Shown piece after piece: positions 60,121 through 64,000 of a stretch of 64,000 nt of DNA. The stretch is from Linanthus parryae. Taxonomy: Eukaryota > Streptophyta > Magnoliopsida > Ericales > Polemoniaceae. A program made the translations under genes and the position numbers. Location of the stretch: positions 12,397,922 to 12,461,921 of the forward strand of contig JALGPY010000012.1 in the NCBI GenBank assembly GCA_023055425.1, read 5' to 3'. The notes under the pieces were generated by a model, which made no database searches, had not been told where the DNA came from, and was given only the letters and a program-made list of their open reading frames with translations. How positions within the stretch are numbered: position 1 is the first letter of the stretch; every line of letters begins with the position of its first letter.

Positions 60121-60470
60121 GAAAGACAAAACCACAATCTGTTTGAATCTTAGTTTCTGCAAAAAATACCCATTAGCACACAGTACAAAGAATAAGTTTA
60201 AGATAATTCCTACTGACCAAAAAGACAAGTCACTAAAAACATAAAAACAACCTAAGATCTCTCCCCCTATTTTACTTTCACCAAAAAGAATGAGAAAATG
60301 TTGGATCAGAGTCTTTAGAAAATTTTGAAAGAAAATAAAGAGAGTGGGAAAGAAAGAGTAGGCAAAATTTTATGGGGTTGGGTCTTCATCTCCTTCCTGT
60401 TCACCTTCTTCTGCCTCACTGTCTTCATCATTGGCCTGTGCTTCTGCAGTCTCTTCATTCACACCAGCAG
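60121..60470 (-). pseudogene. Acidic C-terminal tail of a SIRE-like reading frame
   Basis: On the minus strand a frame continues from the GAA array as Glu-rich ETAGVNEETAEAQANDEDSE and ends EGDEDPTP with TAA near 60371. About 250 bp of non-coding sequence follow up to the polypurine tract, as at the 3' end of SIRE elements. The upstream part is replaced by the triplet array, so only a tail remains. Function not known. Confidence 0.35.
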
Positions 60471-60730
60471 TTTCTTCTTCTTCTTCTTCTTCTTCTTCTT
60501 CTTCTCGTTCTTCTTCTTCTTCTTCTTCTTCTTCTTCTTCTTCTTCTTCTTCTTCTTCTTCTTCTTCTTCTTCTTCTTCTTCTTCTTCTTCTTCTTCTTC
60601 TTCTTCTTCTTCTTCTTCTTCTTCTTCTTCTTCTTCTTCTTCTTCTTCTTCTTCTTCTTCTTCTTCTTCTTCTTCTTCTTCTTCTTCTTCTTCTTCTTCT
60701 TCTTCTTCTTCTTCTTCTTCTTCTTCTTCT
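60471..60730. repeat. (TTC)n / (GAA)n microsatellite, about 260 bp
   Basis: Almost pure TTC triplets, about 86 units, with one TCG interruption at 60503-60507. It gives artificial long Phe, Leu, Ser, Lys, Arg or Glu frames. GAA/TTC arrays of this length can form triplex DNA and expand. Confidence 0.97.
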
Positions 60731-60735
60731 CCTTC

Positions 60736-60912
60736 ACGACAGTTTACGCCACGCGGTGAGATATCGTCTCGAGTTCGACCACAAGTATGTCTGGGAGTCG
60801 CAGAAGGTTGTGGTTCACATTCACTTCATATATGCCAAAGGAAGTTCCTTTTCCCCTGATCCATCCATCAAAAATATTCATCGAAAATATTCATGGGAGG
60901 TGGTGGTACGGT
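60736..60912 (+). pseudogene. Gene fragment duplicated from the window end
   Basis: 60741-60802 (TTACGCCACGCGGTGAGATA and on) matches 63939-64000 with few changes, including a frame ending LEFDHKYVWESQKVVVH. The frame continues to 60914 (IHFIYAKGSSFSPDP). The source gene is not recognised. Its left edge is the TTC array and its right edge is close to the MULE. No start codon of its own. Confidence 0.6.
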
Positions 60913-60968
60913 GACCATCTAACGGCACATAAATTTCCAGGTGACAATAGTGAAATAAGTTAAAAAAA

Positions 60969-61500
60969 GGGTCAATTACTTATCACCCACCTCCAATATA
61001 GCATAATAGTCCATGTACCACATCCAATTTGGAAACTAACTTATTACCACCTAATGTTTCGTTTTGTTTGCAATTTAAAACTGGGTCACTTTTCCGTCCA
61101 AACTAACTAACGGAGAGAAAGGGCATTTTTGCGAATGTAGACACCCCACCCACCTTCTATACAACATTTAGGGAAAGGGCAATGCAACTAACTGGGTCAT
61201 TTGCAAAGTCTGCCGCCGCACAACCACCATCTCTGCCAACATGACTCCAAAAATCGGTGACCACCTCTACAACAGCAGCAACCCCACCACCATAACCATC
61301 ACACATCCACCACGATCTACAGACTCTATCGATAATCCTTCTGATCCTAGAAATCTCAAACAATTGTAGATCCATCTAAACACCAATCGTTGAACACCTA
61401 TCGACTTCCAATCAATCCTCCATCCCCAATTGAACTGTGAATCAAAACCAAACCCAACATCCCCAATCACCCTTCAATCGATCCATCCCATAACACAGCC

Positions 61501-61533
<33 letters not shown>

Positions 61534-62405
61534 TCGAGAGTAACTTTAATCGATTCATCCCGTAATACAGTGGGAGAGAGAAAGGAAGCGCAAAACTGCA
61601 TTTGGGGTCTTCAAATGAGGTACTCAACAGATTGAGAGTAGCGATAGGGAAAGATTGAGGTACTCGAATGAGGTAGTCCTAACCATCGTCGTCTTCTCTG
61701 TGCCCTCTTGTATGAAAATCAAAGCTTTAAACAGTCAGAAAGATACGAACCCTCAGCGAAATTTACGGAGAAGTGCCCAGGGTCGTCGTTGGTGACGTCG
61801 CCGGAGCAAATCTTTGTTAGGTAGCCTTCGAGGTTTTTGGCTAGATCGACGGTCCAATTGGACTCCAAATCGCGTAGAGGTTGTACTGTGTGAAATCGAC
61901 CACTGGGATCGTTACCGCTGCTGGGTTCTGCTCTGTCGCTACTCATCTTCAGATTGACGAATCAAACCCTCCATTCTCCTGCTAGCCGGAATTCATCGCC
62001 GAAACCTGGGTCTTGAATTTCAGACAAAAAATTTGTGAACCTTGGTCTTGTATTCTTATTTTTCTTCTTCACCTATCGGTCTTCTTCTCTTCTCCGCCTG
62101 ACTTCTTATCTTATCTTCTTCTTCTTCTTATCTTCTAGGTTAGTGTTGTTTTTTAACTATCTATCCTCATCCAAATGAGAGATAAATGGTTTTTAATTAA
62201 AATAAAATTTACTGATATACCCCCGAACAAAAGGATACAAAAGTCATAAAATCAGCCGTTAAGTAACATTTTCGGACGAAAAAACCACCCCAGTTGTTAA
62301 TTGTTAACAAAATTAAACTTTAGGTGGTAATTAGATAGTTTCTAAACTGGGGGTGGTACATGGATCATTATGCCATACTGGAGGTGGGTAATAAGTAATT
62401 GACCC
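60969..62405. mobile_element. Pack-MULE (Mutator-like, non-autonomous) with captured CAP-H2 exon
   Basis: Long terminal inverted repeats of about 100 bp start GGGTCAATTACTTATCACCC and, complemented from the right, GGGTCAATTACTTATTACCC. The flanks are a perfect 9-bp duplication TTAAAAAAA (60960-60968 and 62406-62414), the Mutator signature. No transposase is present. The 1.44-kb body contains GA-rich sequence (61499-61536) and a minus-strand CAP-H2 exon with 5' leader. The stretch 61140-61480 may be a second captured fragment of unknown origin. Confidence 0.9.
61751..61946 (-). pseudogene. Captured exon 1 of condensin II subunit CAP-H2
   Basis: Start codon at 61946, [20 protein letters not shown], then [30 protein letters not shown] and VNFAE, which match the N-terminal domain of plant and animal CAP-H2 (human NCAPH2 has QPIRDLTKNWEVD and NFIEAALL). 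196 nt, 65 codons plus one base, then GTTCGTATC, a usable donor. In CAP-H2 the next residues would be AALLLQGS; they are not present. Condensin II shapes chromosomes in the nucleus. Here only the first exon and leader remain, so a truncated transcript at most. Confidence 0.85.
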
Positions 62406-62414
62406 TTAAAAAAA

Positions 62415-63537
62415 TTAAAAAGAACGCCCATGCGTGTACTGGTATATGCCCTCATGCATTCACTTTCATATTCACATGAACCCTAATCCCTTTTGTCTCT
62501 ATCCATGCGAAACCAAAGTCAAGCCAAGTTAGCCTCTCACGTGCGACCCTCCAGCCTACTCCGAACCTTGTTTAACAGAGAAATCCTCCAGTTAAATAAT
62601 TTCTATGATACTCCGAATTCTTCTCCGACAATTTTTCTTGAGATGAACTTTTATCTGTCACATGGTGCATGTCAGAATTTGCATATATGGATTTAAAAAA
62701 CTTTAATGCTTTGAAGAAGTCTTCAATCGAGTAAGATATGAAAGCAGGTACAATGCTATCACAAAAAATTGCAGATCACGGTTCGACCAAACTCAATGGT
62801 TTTGAGAAAACCAAATTCCAAACAACTACCCAGAAATTGTAGTGAAAGTTGATTTCAAAATCAAAATAAATAACGATTATAAAACATTGATAAAGATTTG
62901 TGTGCAATGGCAAAACTGGGGAAGTGATAAGCAACTAAAATTAGTAGGATTTCAGGAGAGGATGAAAATCAGACCATATGGGTTGCAGGTGTTTTAAACA
63001 GAGGTAGAAGATACAATTATATAAAAGAAAATTGAGAGAGAAAAGTATAATCTCTGCGCGTGGTTTGTTTTTCGAAATTGACTCTCATTTTTTACTTGTA
63101 CCACATGGAAAATAAGAAGCCATTAGATGGTAACTGTACAGTCACTGGAGGGATGAAAATTGTACGTAAGCGGATCCTCTTTTCTTTCCCCTCACCCGCG
63201 CCACATGGCACATCTCAGACCATACAATTTGAACTGTATGGCCACTGCACGGATAATCACCATAGCAAATCCGAACCCACTTTTAATATAGTGTCCCACA
63301 TGTTGGATCTACATAAATGTAGCAGAGCCCAACCTCATCCACCCATACTGTCGGATTAATGATCAATCCACCCACCAACCTTTATTTCTCTTCCCTCCAC
63401 TCATAATTCATACTTGTACTATCAGAATCATCACCCAACTCCCCCTCTATAGTAGTAACTCACGCTGTCCACCCACCTATAACCTTTTTCTTTTCCCTCA
63501 ACCCAACACTCAGTATCACCCAACACTCTCTCTTTTG
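62415..63537. other. Upstream region of the last gene
   Basis: AT-rich sequence without a supported gene. Open frames at 62493-62696 and 63060-63359 are short and show no domain. The last 250 bp are CT-rich, as in plant promoters. Confidence 0.5.
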
Positions 63538-63545
63538 TATATAAA
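63538..63545 (+). promoter_or_regulatory. TATA box
   Basis: TATATAAA within TTTTGTATATAAAGCCCC, 55 nt before an ATG, after a CT-rich tract. A strong plant core promoter. Confidence 0.75.
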
Positions 63546-63599
63546 GCCCCTCCAAAAGAGCTCTGGCCACCACCGATTTTTCAAGTCTCTCACTCGGGG

Positions 63600-63797
63600 A
63601 TGATGGCGATTCCCGTTCATTTATCCAATGAATACCCACGATTTTTAAACCCCATTAAATTCACTCTTGCTAGTGCCTTGAAGAGAATAAACAGTACATC
63701 AAGGTCCAAACGCCATCCTCCTAGAGAAATATATCATATTGGCTCGAGAAATACTCGTCTGATAAAAGAGGCGCCGCCTACTACCTCGGGGTTGTAG
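63600..63797 (+). CDS. First exon of an unrecognised gene, cut by the window
   Basis: ATGATGGCGATTCCC follows the TATA box at the right distance. The frame gives MMAIPVHLSNEYPRFLNPIK and on to a TAG after 65 codons. Downstream frames (EYDVLLTNFMKKAKRKYDNL, then VTPRGEYGLEFDHEYVWES at the window end) may be later parts, reached by splicing or frameshift; which is not clear. No domain recognised. A duplicate of the terminal stretch lies at 60741. It may be a real short gene or a pseudogene. Confidence 0.4.
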   Translation: MMAIPVHLSNEYPRFLNPIKFTLASALKRINSTSRSKRHPPREIYHIGSRNTRLIKEAPPTTSGL

Positions 63798-64000
63798 AAT
63801 ATGACGTGCTATTGACGAACTTCATGAAGAAGGCAAAACGGAAGTATGACAATCTCTAGACGGCAAAAACTCAATGCCTGCACCAAGTAATATTGTTAAC
63901 TTCCATTGTCAATGAGCACGTGGACAAAAGATGTCACGGCGGTTACGCCACGTGGTGAGTATGGTCTCGAGTTCGACCACGAATATGTCTGGGAGTCGCA

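Noticed and set aside
60325..60914. Long plus- and minus-strand frames of Phe, Leu, Ser or Lys
   Set aside because: They are translations of the TTC/GAA microsatellite in different frames; composition is wholly explained by the repeat.
1..64000. CRISPR array, bacterial operon, phage or plasmid origin
   Set aside because: Introns, LTR elements and plant protein families show a plant nuclear genome. No regularly spaced repeats were found.

Overview
The window is nuclear DNA of a flowering plant, most likely a eudicot. Two ordinary multi-exon host genes with GT-AG introns sit among nested plant-type transposable elements (Ty3/Gypsy, Ty1/Copia Angela-type, SIRE-like, L1-type LINE, hAT, MULE, Stowaway-, Tourist- and Helitron-like pieces). 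No bacterial operons, CRISPR arrays or tRNA/rRNA genes were seen. Everything was read by eye from sequence; family names rest on recognised motifs, not on searches.

Layout. 1-2484: end of a minus-strand Ty3/Gypsy element (gag start, tRNA-Asp-type primer site, 2.07-kb LTR). 2565-8660: 3' part of a plus-strand Gypsy element (polypurine tract plus LTR 8037-8660) with an antisense plant-mobile-domain (PMD) gene, itself broken by a 1.1-kb hAT element with a perfect 8-bp target duplication. 8688-8993: a small coiled-coil gag-like remnant. 8994-17222: a decayed Angela-type Copia element, containing another hAT insertion. 17223-25431: a decayed L1-type LINE, split by a 2.3-kb hAT element that carries a histone H3.3-like exon, then by a Gypsy LTR flanked by two copies of the LINE 3' end.

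Host genes. 25624-41281 (+) is a 16-exon gene for the nucleolar WD40 protein NOL10 (yeast Enp2, Arabidopsis EDA7). My splice model is 2112 nt, 703 residues, and stays in frame through all 15 introns, one of them GC-AG. 45063-48419 (+) is a 7-exon ureide permease (UPS family) gene, 406 residues. NOL10 acts in the nucleolus in small ribosomal subunit assembly; UPS proteins are plasma-membrane importers of allantoin, uracil and related compounds. The two share orientation, with about 3.8 kb between stop and start codons; nothing suggests a joint pathway.

Right side. 49597-58092 is a complete Angela-type Copia element with a perfect 5-bp target duplication (AGTTT), LTRs that are about 98-99% identical by eye, and a single-base frameshift between integrase and reverse transcriptase. 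It is followed by a Helitron-like 3' end, a SIRE-like LTR with clustered CAAGGCCTTG palindromes, a 260-bp (TTC)n array, and a 1.44-kb Mutator-like element (9-bp target duplication, long terminal inverted repeats) that has captured exon 1 of the condensin II subunit CAP-H2, i.e. a Pack-MULE. A TATA-box promoter and the first exon of an unrecognised gene close the window; a stretch at its end is also present as a duplicate at 60736.

The most notable biology is repeated capture of chromatin genes by DNA transposons (H3.3 exon in a hAT, CAP-H2 exon in a MULE), an antisense PMD gene in a retrotransposon, and a long perfect-arm foldback element beside NOL10.
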